A stretch of 64,000 nucleotides of DNA from NCBI GenBank assembly GCA_022496805.1, contig CM040085.1, forward strand, positions 29,789,811-29,853,810, in the 5' to 3' direction. Both the position numbers and the translations under genes were made by a program. The stretch is from Pohlia nutans. Lineage: Eukaryota; Streptophyta; Bryopsida; Bryales; Mniaceae. Under the pieces are notes generated by a model. That model was not told the origin of the DNA and did not search any database. It saw nothing but the letters and a program-made list of their open reading frames with translations. Shown here piece after piece: positions 30,846 to 45,278 of the stretch (position 1 is its first letter; each line of letters opens with the position of its first letter).

Positions 30846-32651
30846 TTAGATTAACTTTGGACCTGGACGGCACAATATCAACGGATGCGCGATGACAAAT
30901 AATAACGAGAACAAAAATATGGCCAACCAAACGATCCACGAGCTCCGGTCAAAAGATTTGATCCCGGGTTGAGAACTGCTCTTTTTTTTATTCTCCGAGA
31001 AGTCGTAGAACCTAAATGCCTCGCCTTGCTCTTTCAGTGCTTCTATTCTTTTACTCACTTCCTGAGTACAGAACCCCACATAATCCACACCCGCTTTAGT
31101 AGATCACTCGACTATCAAACCCTAAAGGTCCTCACCCCTCTCCAGATTTGGAGAATTGCAAAGTTGCATTATAAAATGCAACTAGGAGGGATATCTTGAA
31201 CTTGATGTATGAATAAAAGTTGTACATTATGAATTTATGATTCTATTCCCAAGGTTAGAGCTATGATTGCTATCACCAATAATATTATTGTATACAATTT
31301 GAAACTTCAAATTCAAAATTCTTTTGTAATTTGATTTCGAATAAGATATTGACAATTTGGGATGAAATTTGTTAAGATGGGTTGAAATGTAATAGTGATT
31401 TTTGGTGATTTTTTGATTGCTTAATTTAATGAGTTGATTATTTCAAACGCACTTTTGAATTAAGATCTTTTGCAGCACAAAATGAGGCATTAAAATTTCA
31501 AATATCATCTCCTTTCTAATCGGTTCACATTCATGAAGCTAACTTCTCATAAAATCTGTACATAGTAAAAAAACTACACTACAAAAAGTGCATGACAGAT
31601 GAGAAAACGGAGTTTGATTATGTACATCATGCAAAAAGAATGAATGGTTAAGTTGGGCGTTGAAGGGTTAATACAATGTATAGTACTAGTATTTGATTAC
31701 TCAAGTGTGCCACAAGTTCCATGCATGCTTTTGATTACAACGCAGAGTTAAGAGAGAGAGCGAAGTACCTGGAGACAAATCCTGTCATCGCTAATGGTCC
31801 TCTCATAACTACTTATGGTCCGAAACTTTCGCCTAATGTGCGCAAGAGTACCCACCGACGCAAACACAGATAACGCAATGGGAAGCCCAACGTTCAGGCA
31901 ATGCAAGTAGTTCGACTGAGATGAGGCAGTTAAGAGCACGCCTTGAAAGACGCTGTAGTAACCAACCACATTATAGATTTCATTCCTGAAGTCCCCACAC
32001 CGCTTTAGCCTTCTATCAACTTTACATGTAAAATTCTTCTCTTGTGCTTCCCACTCAGCCAGAGCCTTCCTGTACACGGGGTTCTCAATCCACAATAAGT
32101 TCCGGATTCGATTGTATGAATGGGGCAGTTTAGTCAGCTCTATCCGTTCAGTCTTCGGCACCAGTTCTCCTGTAAAACGGCCGGTTGTGATACTCAACGT
32201 TCTACCTTGCACCCGGTCTTTTTTTCTCTTTCGAATATACTTCCTTCAGTTCTTCTTTCGTCAGGTTTCGTGGTTCTTGTCCATTCTCCGGCGGTGGCTC
32301 TCCGTCATTCGCCACAGGTTGACCTCCGGTCTGTGGGGGTAGCTGGCTGGACTGCGAGAGAAGCTGGCCGGTCTGCGAGAGAAGATGGCTGGTCTGCGAG
32401 AGTGGCTGCCCGGACTGCGGGGGTGACTGTCGGTTTACCACTTCATTCGTCTGTTGTCCATCCACTGATTGCAGTCTATTCTCCGCAGGTTGACTTCCGT
32501 TCTGCGGGGATAACTGCCCTCCACTCTTCTTCTGCTTCGCCTGCTCAATCAGTCTAGGTAGCAGTGCGAAGGTTTCTAGCTCTCGCTTGTCAACTTCTGC
32601 AATATTTTCATCGATATCAATTGCGTGTGAGATGGGCTTCGGATCTGCCAT
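30846..32651 (-). CDS. Membrane-protein gene (unit 5)
   Basis: Same layout and frameshift, with the Gly to Ser variant of units 3-5. Confidence 0.58.
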
Positions 32652-33869
32652 GAAGAAATCTTCAAGTACGTGTGATTCTACTGGACATAAAGCTCAAATA
32701 ACGCGCCCAGCACAACTAGTTGATGATTACTGCTCCCCTTTGCAATTATCTACATCAAAGCCCAATGGCCAGCACCAAATCAACAATCGCAAAGACTCAC
32801 GCTGAAGTTACAGTGATAAGAAGTATGGAGAAATGAGTTCATAACTGCTCAACACCGAAAGCCTAGACCACATCCAAGCTTCTCCAGCAAGACTTAACAG
32901 GTAATAAAACTCGTACCGATGGTCCTGGCACTTGAGTAGCATGTAATGCAACCGATGCGCCCCTGCAAGACGCCCTTCAACCCAGGCTAGCGTGTGGCTT
33001 CATTCAAATCTTGCAACCCCAATAACTAATTCTTACAATCAACAAGCTAGACCCACAGAAATGGGCAACGCAACAAGCACGGCGATCAACGCAAGGAGCC
33101 CACTCGCAGTGACAAAAATGAGCGAGAAGATCAAGTATACAAGTTGCACCACTCAGTGACAAAGAGCATTTGTGTCTGAAAACCTCGTCGAGAAGAAGGT
33201 ATTTGTTAGCACTCAATATTGGCATACAGACAATGTTTTTATATTATATTTTGTCTGTATCGTTGAGAAATATGGTAAGGTATATTTTGATTAAGGGCTT
33301 GTTTACACCAAGGAAGTTTGGGTTGGAGCCCAAAGAGGTGGAGGGCTTTGATTGGAAGGTAGGCATGGTACCTCGCTTTTGGGTTTACACCAAATCAAAG
33401 TTGGGTTGTAGCTCAAATTTTTTTCAGTGGATGAAAATCCTTGCTGGAATCCTAGTTGGCCGAAATGAATAGTGATTTCCTGGACCTACGGGTAGTTTTT
33501 GTTGGGAAGGTCTCGGAGGTACCCAACCCCGAATTCCAGGAGGAAATTCAGGGAATTTTTTTTCGGTCATTCATATATATTTGTTTATTGATTGTTTCTA
33601 GGATGTTTTTGGCCTGATTTTTTTTTGAGGATTTTTTTTGTTTGCACTATTACCGTTAGGTGGAAGTTACCGTTTACTACCATAGGTAGAAATTACCGTA
33701 GGAAGTGCAACGTCTCATTCTTTTGGAGCTTAAAATACAATTTTTTTTTTGGAGTTTGTAATTGTTGATTGAAAAGGAGAAGGCATTTGCTCACTTCTTC
33801 ACCTCTTTAGATTGCTTGTGTATTGTGGTTGTTGTGTTTTTCTCATTTTTTTTTCTAATTAGTTGTGCA

Positions 33870-34452
33870 ATGGAAGGGGGGTATGCTCAAGTTGTTGAGT
33901 CAAGTGAGCCTCAAATTTATAGTCAGAATTCAGCTTGGATGATGAGCTCCTCTTCTATTCCTCAATTTCAGACCCACGGTCCATCATTGAAAGTTCCAAG
34001 TGCATTTCAAAATGTGGGCAATAGTTTCTCTCAATCTCCGTATGTTAGATTGCCGTATAGTGACAATGAGGTGCAAGAAGTTGGATATCAACCTCCATCT
34101 CAAATTTCTTCACACAATCAACAATTTTTACAGTCTTCCAATTTTTTGCAGCCACCATTTTTCTCACAGCCCAAGGTTTTTAGGGATGTTGGCAAGAGTG
34201 TATTGCTAGAAGTGAAGAAGGAAGGAGAATCGAAGGTTGTTCCTAAGAAGCGAGGTAGAGATCCAACAAAGTCCAAAGGAGGGGAGAAGGAAGCAAAGAA
34301 GAGCAAGAAATTTGAAGAGAAGGCATGTTTTGAAGAAGGTGAGAAGGATGACAATGATGAGAGCTTACACTGGAAAGATGAAGAAGTAGAGACATTGATT
34401 GCTGTGCGTGGAGAATTGGCCCAAGAATTTTCGAAAGCAGCCAAAAAACAAG
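33870..34452 (+). CDS. Trihelix exon 1 (unit 5), Gly to Asp variant
   Basis: As unit 1 except G to A at 34261, which changes KKRGRGPTKS to KKRGRDPTKS inside the putative nuclear localisation signal. Confidence 0.58.
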
Positions 34453-35330
34453 GTATGTGCTCAATTTATAGATTACAGCTTCAATATTTAGAAATATTGA
34501 TGATTTTTTTACTTAGTGCAAAATGTTTGTCCAAAACCGAGGTGCCTTTTGGTGCCTTTGCCTTACATTGTTTCTGTCTTACTGCATCCTGGCACTCTTT
34601 GAGGGGTGCCTGGCTAGGTAAAAACATATCATGCCTAGAATTGATGAAGGTCTACTTCAACCCTTAAACGTCCACTGTAAGTGTTTCCGAAATACACTGA
34701 AACAATGTCCTAAGAGGTCATCATCGACGTTTAAGAGTTAACATGCCCAGATATGTTTGAAATGTAATCTGCCACTGGCAATGAAATCTAGACATTCTAA
34801 CAGAATCTAGATCAATGTGCGGAAGACATACAATATCGTCATCGCAGTTACAATTCTTCCTAGTTTTGTTACAAACTGCTCCATAACCATTGAAGATTAG
34901 TACCACTATTACAGTATAGCACGTACGCTTCCTCATGCAATCAACATTGATTTCATCTGACTATGGAAGGTGGTAGTTGATTCCATTTGCATAGAGACAA
35001 ATAAAAGGGAAAGTTATATTCTGAAAAGACTTACACACATGAGCACACAGACTACATAATCTTGGAGGAGGATATTGGATATACTTCCAGGTCCTTGGTA
35101 GTGATCTACTTTATCCAACCATCTTGGTGGGAGTTACATATATGACTCAAGCTTGAAAAATAGAGCAAGGCTAATAACCCTCTCCTTCAAGAGTGGCCTC
35201 CTGAACTGGTCCAGACATTATATTTACTTAACATGATATATAAGTTCTCTATAACTGACAACGAATATATGAACTACAAATGCACAGAAGCTGGGAATGT
35301 AACCAAGCGAGTTTAAATCTTTACTCGAGT

Positions 35331-35705
35331 TCAATCGTTGCTTCGATCGCTCTGAAACTTTGAGCGGATCCATCCAGCGAACTTTGAGACTCCACTCGGC
35401 TGGCTGGTGCTTGCTTCGTTGGTCACGGGACCTTGCCTGGGAGTTCCTTCCCATTTAAACACCCCAAGTTTCTCTGTTATGATAATGGTCTTGTACTCTG
35501 CAAGGTCATCAGAAGATATAATAATGGTTGCAGTTTGAGATTTGTCGATCTCAAAGAAATGATACTCCTTGTAGGTAGCATTCTTATCCAAATGCAGTTC
35601 ATAGAACTTCCCCTGTTTCAACTCACATAAGAGTCTGTGCACTCCAGTGGTCCCTTCCTTCACGTTAATAACTACGCTGGTGCTATTGGTAACCTTCGTC
35701 TTCAT
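35331..35705 (-). CDS. DUF7748-like protein (unit 6)
   Basis: Identical in translation to the unit 1 copy. Confidence 0.6.
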   Translation of the reverse strand: MKTKVTNSTSVVINVKEGTTGVHRLLCELKQGKFYELHLDKNATYKEYHFFEIDKSQTATIIISSDDLAEYKTIIITEKLGVFKWEGTPRQGPVTNEASTSQPSGVSKFAGWIRSKFQSDRSND

Positions 35706-35819
35706 CGTCTTCGATATTCCAAGAGGAACGCCGAACGCGACTGATTCGGTTGAATCAACTGATTGCCGATGAGTGTTATGTAGATATTACCTTTCGGGCA
35801 AGATGCCAGCCTCGTCGGT

Positions 35820-37625
35820 TTAGATTAACTTTGGACCTGGACGGCACAATATCAACGGATGCGCGATGACAAATAATAACGAGAACAAAAATATGGCCAA
35901 CCAAACGATCCACGAGCTCCGGTCAAAAGATTTGATCCCGGGTTGAGAACTGCTCTTTTTTTTATTCTCCGAGAAGTCGTAGAACCTAAATGCCTCGCCT
36001 TGCTCTTTCAGTGCTTCTATTCTTTTACTCACTTCCTGAGTACAGAACCCCACATAATCCACACCCGCTTTAGTAGATCACTCGACTATCAAACCCTAAA
36101 GGTCCTCACCCCTCTCCAGATTTGGAGAATTGCAAAGTTGCATTATAAAATGCAACTAGGAGGGATATCTTGAACTTGATGTATGAATAAAAGTTGTACA
36201 TTATGAATTTATGATTCTATTCCCAAGGTTAGAGCTATGATTGCTATCACCAATAATATTATTGTATACAATTTGAAACTTCAAATTCAAAATTCTTTTG
36301 TAATTTGATTTCGAATAAGATATTGACAATTTGGGATGAAATTTGTTAAGATGGGTTGAAATGTAATAGTGATTTTTGGTGATTTTTTGATTGCTTAATT
36401 TAATGAGTTGATTATTTCAAACGCACTTTTGAATTAAGATCTTTTGCAGCACAAAATGAGGCATTAAAATTTCAAATATCATCTCCTTTCTAATCGGTTC
36501 ACATTCATGAAGCTAACTTCTCATAAAATCTGTACATAGTAAAAAAACTACACTACAAAAAGTGCATGACAGATGAGAAAACGGAGTTTGATTATGTACA
36601 TCATGCAAAAAGAATGAATGGTTAAGTTGGGCGTTGAAGGGTTAATACAATGTATAGTACTAGTATTTGATTACTCAAGTGTGCCACAAGTTCCATGCAT
36701 GCTTTTGATTACAACGCAGAGTTAAGAGAGAGAGCGAAGTACCTGGAGACAAATCCTGTCATCGCTAATGGTCCTCTCATAACTACTTATGGTCCGAAAC
36801 TTTCGCCTAATGTGCGCAAGAGTACCCACCGACGCAAACACAGATAACGCAATGGGAAGCCCAACGTTCAGGCAATGCAAGTAGTTCGACTGAGATGAGG
36901 CAGTTAAGAGCACGCCTTGAAAGACGCTGTAGTAACCAACCACATTATAGATTTCATTCCTGAAGTCCCCACACCGCTTTAGCCTTCTATCAACTTTACA
37001 TGTAAAATTCTTCTCTTGTGCTTCCCACTCAGCCAGAGCCTTCCTGTACACGGGGTTCTCAATCCACAATAAGTTCCGGATTCGATTGTATGAATGGGGC
37101 AGTTTAGTCAGCTCTATCCGTTCAGTCTTCGGCACCAGTTCTCCTGTAAAACGGCCGGTTGTGATACTCAACGTTCTACCTTGCACCCGGTCTTTTTTTC
37201 TCTTTCGAATATACTTCCTTCAGTTCTTCTTTCGTCAGGTTTCGTGGTTCTTGTCCATTCTCCGGCGGTGGCTCTCCGTCATTCGCCACAGGTTGACCTC
37301 CGGTCTGTGGGGGTAGCTGGCCGGACTGCGAGAGAAGCTGGCCGGTCTGCGAGAGAAGATGGCTGGTCTGCGAGAGTGGCTGCCCGGACTGCGGGGGTGA
37401 CTGTCGGTTTACCACTTCATTCGTCTGTTGTCCATCCACTGATTGCAGTCTATTCTCCGCAGGTTGACTTCCGTTCTGCGGGGATAACTGCCCTCCACTC
37501 TTCTTCTGCTTCGCCTGCTCAATCAGTCTAGGTAGCAGTGCGAAGGTTTCTAGCTCTCGCTTGTCAACTTCTGCAATATTTTCATCGATATCAATTGCGT
37601 GTGAGATGGGCTTCGGATCTGCCAT
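35820..37625 (-). CDS. Membrane-protein gene (unit 6)
   Basis: Same as unit 1, including the A7 frameshift. Confidence 0.58.
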
Positions 37626-38843
37626 GAAGAAATCTTCAAGTACGTGTGATTCTACTGGACATAAAGCTCAAATAACGCGCCCAGCACAACTAGTTGATGA
37701 TTACTGCTCCCCTTTGCAATTATCTACATCAAAGCCCAATGGCCAGCACCAAATCAACAATCGCAAAGACTCACGCTGAAGTTACAGTGATAAGAAGTAT
37801 GGAGAAATGAGTTCATAACTGCTCAACACCGAAAGCCTAGACCACATCCAAGCTTCTCCAGCAAGACTTAACAGGTAATAAAACTCGTACCGATGGTCCT
37901 GGCACTTGAGTAGCATGTAATGCAACCGATGCGCCCCTGCAAGACGCCCTTCAACCCAGGCTAGCGTGTGGCTTCATTCAAATCTTGCAACCCCAATAAC
38001 TAATTCTTACAATCAACAAGCTAGACCCACAGAAATGGGCAACGCAACAAGCACGGCGATCAACGCAAGGAGCCCACTCGCAGTGACAAAAATGAGCGAG
38101 AAGATCAAGTATACAAGTTGCACCACTCAGTGACAAAGAGCATTTGTGTCTGAAAACCTCGTCGAGAAGAAGGTATTTGTTAGCACTCAATATTGGCATA
38201 CAGACAATGTTTTTATATTATATTTTGTCTGTATCGTTGAGAAATATGGTAAGGTATATTTTGATTAAGGGCTTGTTTACACCAAGGAAGTTTGGGTTGG
38301 AGCCCAAAGAGGTGGAGGGCTTTGATTGGAAGGTAGGCATGGTACCTCGCTTTTGGGTTTACACCAAATCAAAGTTGGGTTGTAGCTCAAATTTTTTTCA
38401 GTGGATGAAAATCCTTGCTGGAATCCTAGTTGGCCGAAATGAATAGTGATTTCCTGGACCTACGGGTAGTTTTTGTTGGGAAGGTCTCGGAGGTACCCAA
38501 CCCCGAATTCCAGGAGGAAATTCAGGGAATTTTTTTTCGGTCATTCATATATATTTGTTTATTGATTGTTTCTAGGATGTTTTTGGCCTGATTTTTTTTT
38601 GAGGATTTTTTTTGTTTGCACTATTACCGTTAGGTGGAAGTTACCGTTTACTACCATAGGTAGAAATTACCGTAGGAAGTGCAACGTCTCATTCTTTTGG
38701 AGCTTAAAATACAATTTTTTTTTTGGAGTTTGTAATTGTTGATTGAAAAGGAGAAGGCATTTGCTCACTTCTTCACCTCTTTAGATTGCTTGTGTATTGT
38801 GGTTGTTGTGTTTTTCTCATTTTTTTTTCTAATTAGTTGTGCA

Positions 38844-39426
38844 ATGGAAGGGGGGTATGCTCAAGTTGTTGAGTCAAGTGAGCCTCAAATTTATAGTCAG
38901 AATTCAGCTTGGATGATGAGCTCCTCTTCTATTCCTCAATTTCAGACCCACGGTCCATCATTGAAAGTTCCAAGTGCATTTCAAAATGTGGGCAATAGTT
39001 TCTCTCAATCTCCGTATGTTAGATTGCCGTATAGTGACAATGAGGTGCAAGAAGTTGGATATCAACCTCCATCTCAAATTTCTTCACACAATCAACAATT
39101 TTTACAGTCTTCCAATTTTTTGCAGCCACCATTTTTCTCACAGCCCAAGGTTTTTAGGGATGTTGGCAAGAGTGTATTGCTAGAAGTGAAGAAGGAAGGA
39201 GAATCGAAGGTTGTTCCTAAGAAGCGAGGTAGAGGTCCAACAAAGTCCAAAGGAGGGGAGAAGGAAGCAAAGAAGAGCAAGAAATTTGAAGAGAAGGCAT
39301 GTTTTGAAGAAGGTGAGAAGGATGACAATGATGAGAGCTTACACTGGAAAGATGAAGAAGTAGAGACATTGATTGCTGTGCGTGGAGAATTGGCCCAAGA
39401 ATTTTCGAAAGCAGCCAAAAAACAAG
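38844..39426 (+). CDS. Trihelix exon 1 (unit 6)
   Basis: Identical in translation to unit 1. Confidence 0.58.
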
Positions 39427-40304
39427 GTATGTGCTCAATTTATAGATTACAGCTTCAATATTTAGAAATATTGATGATTTTTTTACTTAGTGCAAAATGT
39501 TTGTCCAAAACCGAGGTGCCTTTTGGTGCCTTTGCCTTACATTGTTTCTGTCTTACTGCATCCTGGCACTCTTTGAGGGGTGCCTGGCTAGGTAAAAACA
39601 TATCATGCCTAGAATTGATGAAGGTCTACTTCAACCCTTAAACGTCCACTGTAAGTGTTTCCGAAATACACTGAAACAATGTCCTAAGAGGTCATCATCG
39701 ACGTTTAAGAGTTAACATGCCCAGATATGTTTGAAATGTAATCTGCCACTGGCAATGAAATCTAGACATTCTAACAGAATCTAGATCAATGTGCGGAAGA
39801 CATACAATATCGTCATCGCAGTTACAATTCTTCCTAGTTTTGTTACAAACTGCTCCATAACCATTGAAGATTAGTACCACTATTACAGTATAGCACGTAC
39901 GCTTCCTCATGCAATCAACATTGATTTCATCTGACTATGGAAGGTGGTAGTTGATTCCATTTGCATAGAGACAAATAAAAGGGAAAGTTATATTCTGAAA
40001 AGACTTACACACATGAGCACACAGACTACATAATCTTGGAGGAGGATATTGGATATACTTCCAGGTCCTTGGTAGTGATCTACTTTATCCAACCATCTTG
40101 GTGGGAGTTACATATATGACTCAAGCTTGAAAAATAGAGCAAGGCTAATAACCCTCTCCTTCAAGAGTGGCCTCCTGAACTGGTCCAGACATTATATTTA
40201 CTTAACATGATATATAAGTTCTCTATAACTGACAACGAATATATGAACTACAAATGCACAGAAGCTGGGAATGTAACCAAGCGAGTTTAAATCTTTACTC
40301 GAGT

Positions 40305-40679
40305 TCAATCGTTGCTTCGATCGCTCTGAAACTTTGAGCGGATCCATCCAGCGAACTTTGAGACTCCACTCGGCTGGCTGGTGCTTGCTTCGTTGGTCAC
40401 GGGACCTTGCCTGGGAGTTCCTTCCCATTTAAACACCCCAAGTTTCTCTGTTATGATAATGGTCTTGTACTCTGCAAGGTCATCAGAAGATATAATAATG
40501 GTTGCAGTTTGAGATTTGTCGATCTCAAAGAAATGATACTCCTTGTAGGTAGCATTCTTATCCAAATGCAGTTCATAGAACTTCCCCTGTTTCAACTCAC
40601 ATAAGAGTCTGTGCACTCCAGTGGTCCCTTCCTTCACGTTAATAACTACGCTGGTGCTATTGGTAACCTTCGTCTTCAT
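40305..40679 (-). CDS. DUF7748-like protein (unit 7)
   Basis: Identical in translation to the unit 1 copy. Confidence 0.6.
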   Translation of the reverse strand: MKTKVTNSTSVVINVKEGTTGVHRLLCELKQGKFYELHLDKNATYKEYHFFEIDKSQTATIIISSDDLAEYKTIIITEKLGVFKWEGTPRQGPVTNEASTSQPSGVSKFAGWIRSKFQSDRSND

Positions 40680-40793
40680 CGTCTTCGATATTCCAAGAGG
40701 AACGCCGAACGCGACTGATTCGGTTGAATCAACTGATTGCCGATGAGTGTTATGTAGATATTACCTTTCGGGCAAGATGCCAGCCTCGTCGGT

Positions 40794-42599
40794 TTAGATT
40801 AACTTTGGACCTGGACGGCACAATATCAACGGATGCGCGATGACAAATAATAACGAGAACAAAAATATGGCCAACCAAACGATCCACGAGCTCCGGTCAA
40901 AAGATTTGATCCCGGGTTGAGAACTGCTCTTTTTTTTATTCTCCGAGAAGTCGTAGAACCTAAATGCCTCGCCTTGCTCTTTCAGTGCTTCTATTCTTTT
41001 ACTCACTTCCTGAGTACAGAACCCCACATAATCCACACCCGCTTTAGTAGATCACTCGACTATCAAACCCTAAAGGTCCTCACCCCTCTCCAGATTTGGA
41101 GAATTGCAAAGTTGCATTATAAAATGCAACTAGGAGGGATATCTTGAACTTGATGTATGAATAAAAGTTGTACATTATGAATTTATGATTCTATTCCCAA
41201 GGTTAGAGCTATGATTGCTATCACCAATAATATTATTGTATACAATTTGAAACTTCAAATTCAAAATTCTTTTGTAATTTGATTTCGAATAAGATATTGA
41301 CAATTTGGGATGAAATTTGTTAAGATGGGTTGAAATGTAATAGTGATTTTTGGTGATTTTTTGATTGCTTAATTTAATGAGTTGATTATTTCAAACGCAC
41401 TTTTGAATTAAGATCTTTTGCAGCACAAAATGAGGCATTAAAATTTCAAATATCATCTCCTTTCTAATCGGTTCACATTCATGAAGCTAACTTCTCATAA
41501 AATCTGTACATAGTAAAAAAACTACACTACAAAAAGTGCATGACAGATGAGAAAACGGAGTTTGATTATGTACATCATGCAAAAAGAATGAATGGTTAAG
41601 TTGGGCGTTGAAGGGTTAATACAATGTATAGTACTAGTATTTGATTACTCAAGTGTGCCACAAGTTCCATGCATGCTTTTGATTACAACGCAGAGTTAAG
41701 AGAGAGAGCGAAGTACCTGGAGACAAATCCTGTCATCGCTAATGGTCCTCTCATAACTACTTATGGTCCGAAACTTTCGCCTAATGTGCGCAAGAGTACC
41801 CACCGACGCAAACACAGATAACGCAATGGGAAGCCCAACGTTCAGGCAATGCAAGTAGTTCGACTGAGATGAGGCAGTTAAGAGCACGCCTTGAAAGACG
41901 CTGTAGTAACCAACCACATTATAGATTTCATTCCTGAAGTCCCCACACCGCTTTAGCCTTCTATCAACTTTACATGTAAAATTCTTCTCTTGTGCTTCCC
42001 ACTCAGCCAGAGCCTTCCTGTACACGGGGTTCTCAATCCACAATAAGTTCCGGATTCGATTGTATGAATGGGGCAGTTTAGTCAGCTCTATCCGTTCAGT
42101 CTTCGGCACCAGTTCTCCTGTAAAACGGCCGGTTGTGATACTCAACGTTCTACCTTGCACCCGGTCTTTTTTTCTCTTTCGAATATACTTCCTTCAGTTC
42201 TTCTTTCGTCAGGTTTCGTGGTTCTTGTCCATTCTCCGGCGGTGGCTCTCCGTCATTCGCCACAGGTTGACCTCCGGTCTGTGGGGGTAGCTGGCCGGAC
42301 TGCGAGAGAAGCTGGCCGGTCTGCGAGAGAAGATGGCTGGTCTGCGAGAGTGGCTGCCCGGACTGCGGGGGTGACTGTCGGTTTACCACTTCATTCGTCT
42401 GTTGTCCATCCACTGATTGCAGTCTATTCTCCGCAGGTTGACTTCCGTTCTGCGGGGATAACTGCCCTCCACTCTTCTTCTGCTTCGCCTGCTCAATCAG
42501 TCTAGGTAGCAGTGCGAAGGTTTCTAGCTCTCGCTTGTCAACTTCTGCAATATTTTCATCGATATCAATTGCGTGTGAGATGGGCTTCGGATCTGCCAT
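40794..42599 (-). CDS. Membrane-protein gene (unit 7)
   Basis: Same as unit 1, including the A7 frameshift. Confidence 0.58.
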
Positions 42600-43817
42600 G
42601 AAGAAATCTTCAAGTACGTGTGATTCTACTGGACATAAAGCTCAAATAACGCGCCCAGCACAACTAGTTGATGATTACTGCTCCCCTTTGCAATTATCTA
42701 CATCAAAGCCCAATGGCCAGCACCAAATCAACAATCGCAAAGACTCACGCTGAAGTTACAGTGATAAGAAGTATGGAGAAATGAGTTCATAACTGCTCAA
42801 CACCGAAAGCCTAGACCACATCCAAGCTTCTCCAGCAAGACTTAACAGGTAATAAAACTCGTACCGATGGTCCTGGCACTTGAGTAGCATGTAATGCAAC
42901 CGATGCGCCCCTGCAAGACGCCCTTCAACCCAGGCTAGCGTGTGGCTTCATTCAAATCTTGCAACCCCAATAACTAATTCTTACAATCAACAAGCTAGAC
43001 CCACAGAAATGGGCAACGCAACAAGCACGGCGATCAACGCAAGGAGCCCACTCGCAGTGACAAAAATGAGCGAGAAGATCAAGTATACAAGTTGCACCAC
43101 TCAGTGACAAAGAGCATTTGTGTCTGAAAACCTCGTCGAGAAGAAGGTATTTGTTAGCACTCAATATTGGCATACAGACAATGTTTTTATATTATATTTT
43201 GTCTGTATCGTTGAGAAATATGGTAAGGTATATTTTGATTAAGGGCTTGTTTACACCAAGGAAGTTTGGGTTGGAGCCCAAAGAGGTGGAGGGCTTTGAT
43301 TGGAAGGTAGGCATGGTACCTCGCTTTTGGGTTTACACCAAATCAAAGTTGGGTTGTAGCTCAAATTTTTTTCAGTGGATGAAAATCCTTGCTGGAATCC
43401 TAGTTGGCCGAAATGAATAGTGATTTCCTGGACCTACGGGTAGTTTTTGTTGGGAAGGTCTCGGAGGTACCCAACCCCGAATTCCAGGAGGAAATTCAGG
43501 GAATTTTTTTTCGGTCATTCATATATATTTGTTTATTGATTGTTTCTAGGATGTTTTTGGCCTGATTTTTTTTTGAGGATTTTTTTTGTTTGCACTATTA
43601 CCGTTAGGTGGAAGTTACCGTTTACTACCATAGGTAGAAATTACCGTAGGAAGTGCAACGTCTCATTCTTTTGGAGCTTAAAATACAATTTTTTTTTTGG
43701 AGTTTGTAATTGTTGATTGAAAAGGAGAAGGCATTTGCTCACTTCTTCACCTCTTTAGATTGCTTGTGTATTGTGGTTGTTGTGTTTTTCTCATTTTTTT
43801 TTCTAATTAGTTGTGCA

Positions 43818-44400
43818 ATGGAAGGGGGGTATGCTCAAGTTGTTGAGTCAAGTGAGCCTCAAATTTATAGTCAGAATTCAGCTTGGATGATGAGCTCCTC
43901 TTCTATTCCTCAATTTCAGACCCACGGTCCATCATTGAAAGTTCCAAGTGCATTTCAAAATGTGGGCAATAGTTTCTCTCAATCTCCGTATGTTAGATTG
44001 CCGTATAGTGACAATGAGGTGCAAGAAGTTGGATATCAACCTCCATCTCAAATTTCTTCACACAATCAACAATTTTTACAGTCTTCCAATTTTTTGCAGC
44101 CACCATTTTTCTCACAGCCCAAGGTTTTTAGGGATGTTGGCAAGAGTGTATTGCTAGAAGTGAAGAAGGAAGGAGAATCGAAGGTTGTTCCTAAGAAGCG
44201 AGGTAGAGGTCCAACAAAGTCCAAAGGAGGGGAGAAGGAAGCAAAGAAGAGCAAGAAATTTGAAGAGAAGGCATGTTTTGAAGAAGGTGAGAAGGATGAC
44301 AATGATGAGAGCTTACACTGGAAAGATGAAGAAGTAGAGACATTGATTGCTGTGCGTGGAGAATTGGCCCAAGAATTTTCGAAAGCAGCCAAAAAACAAG
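43818..44400 (+). CDS. Trihelix exon 1 (unit 7)
   Basis: Identical in translation to unit 1. Confidence 0.58.
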
Positions 44401-45278
44401 GTATGTGCTCAATTTATAGATTACAGCTTCAATATTTAGAAATATTGATGATTTTTTTACTTAGTGCAAAATGTTTGTCCAAAACCGAGGTGCCTTTTGG
44501 TGCCTTTGCCTTACATTGTTTCTGTCTTACTGCATCCTGGCACTCTTTGAGGGGTGCCTGGCTAGGTAAAAACATATCATGCCTAGAATTGATGAAGGTC
44601 TACTTCAACCCTTAAACGTCCACTGTAAGTGTTTCCGAAATACACTGAAACAATGTCCTAAGAGGTCATCATCGACGTTTAAGAGTTAACATGCCCAGAT
44701 ATGTTTGAAATGTAATCTGCCACTGGCAATGAAATCTAGACATTCTAACAGAATCTAGATCAATGTGCGGAAGACATACAATATCGTCATCGCAGTTACA
44801 ATTCTTCCTAGTTTTGTTACAAACTGCTCCATAACCATTGAAGATTAGTACCACTATTACAGTATAGCACGTACGCTTCCTCATGCAATCAACATTGATT
44901 TCATCTGACTATGGAAGGTGGTAGTTGATTCCATTTGCATAGAGACAAATAAAAGGGAAAGTTATATTCTGAAAAGACTTACACACATGAGCACACAGAC
45001 TACATAATCTTGGAGGAGGATATTGGATATACTTCCAGGTCCTTGGTAGTGATCTACTTTATCCAACCATCTTGGTGGGAGTTACATATATGACTCAAGC
45101 TTGAAAAATAGAGCAAGGCTAATAACCCTCTCCTTCAAGAGTGGCCTCCTGAACTGGTCCAGACATTATATTTACTTAACATGATATATAAGTTCTCTAT
45201 AACTGACAACGAATATATGAACTACAAATGCACAGAAGCTGGGAATGTAACCAAGCGAGTTTAAATCTTTACTCGAGT

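Larger units (their letters stand above)
29591..34564 (+). repeat. Array unit 5
   Basis: Complete unit. Carries the shared C to T at 32348 and a private G to A at 34261. Confidence 0.97.
34565..39538 (+). repeat. Array unit 6
   Basis: Complete unit with no difference from unit 1 in the frames compared. Confidence 0.97.
39539..44512 (+). repeat. Array unit 7
   Basis: Complete unit with no difference from unit 1 in the frames compared. Confidence 0.97.
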
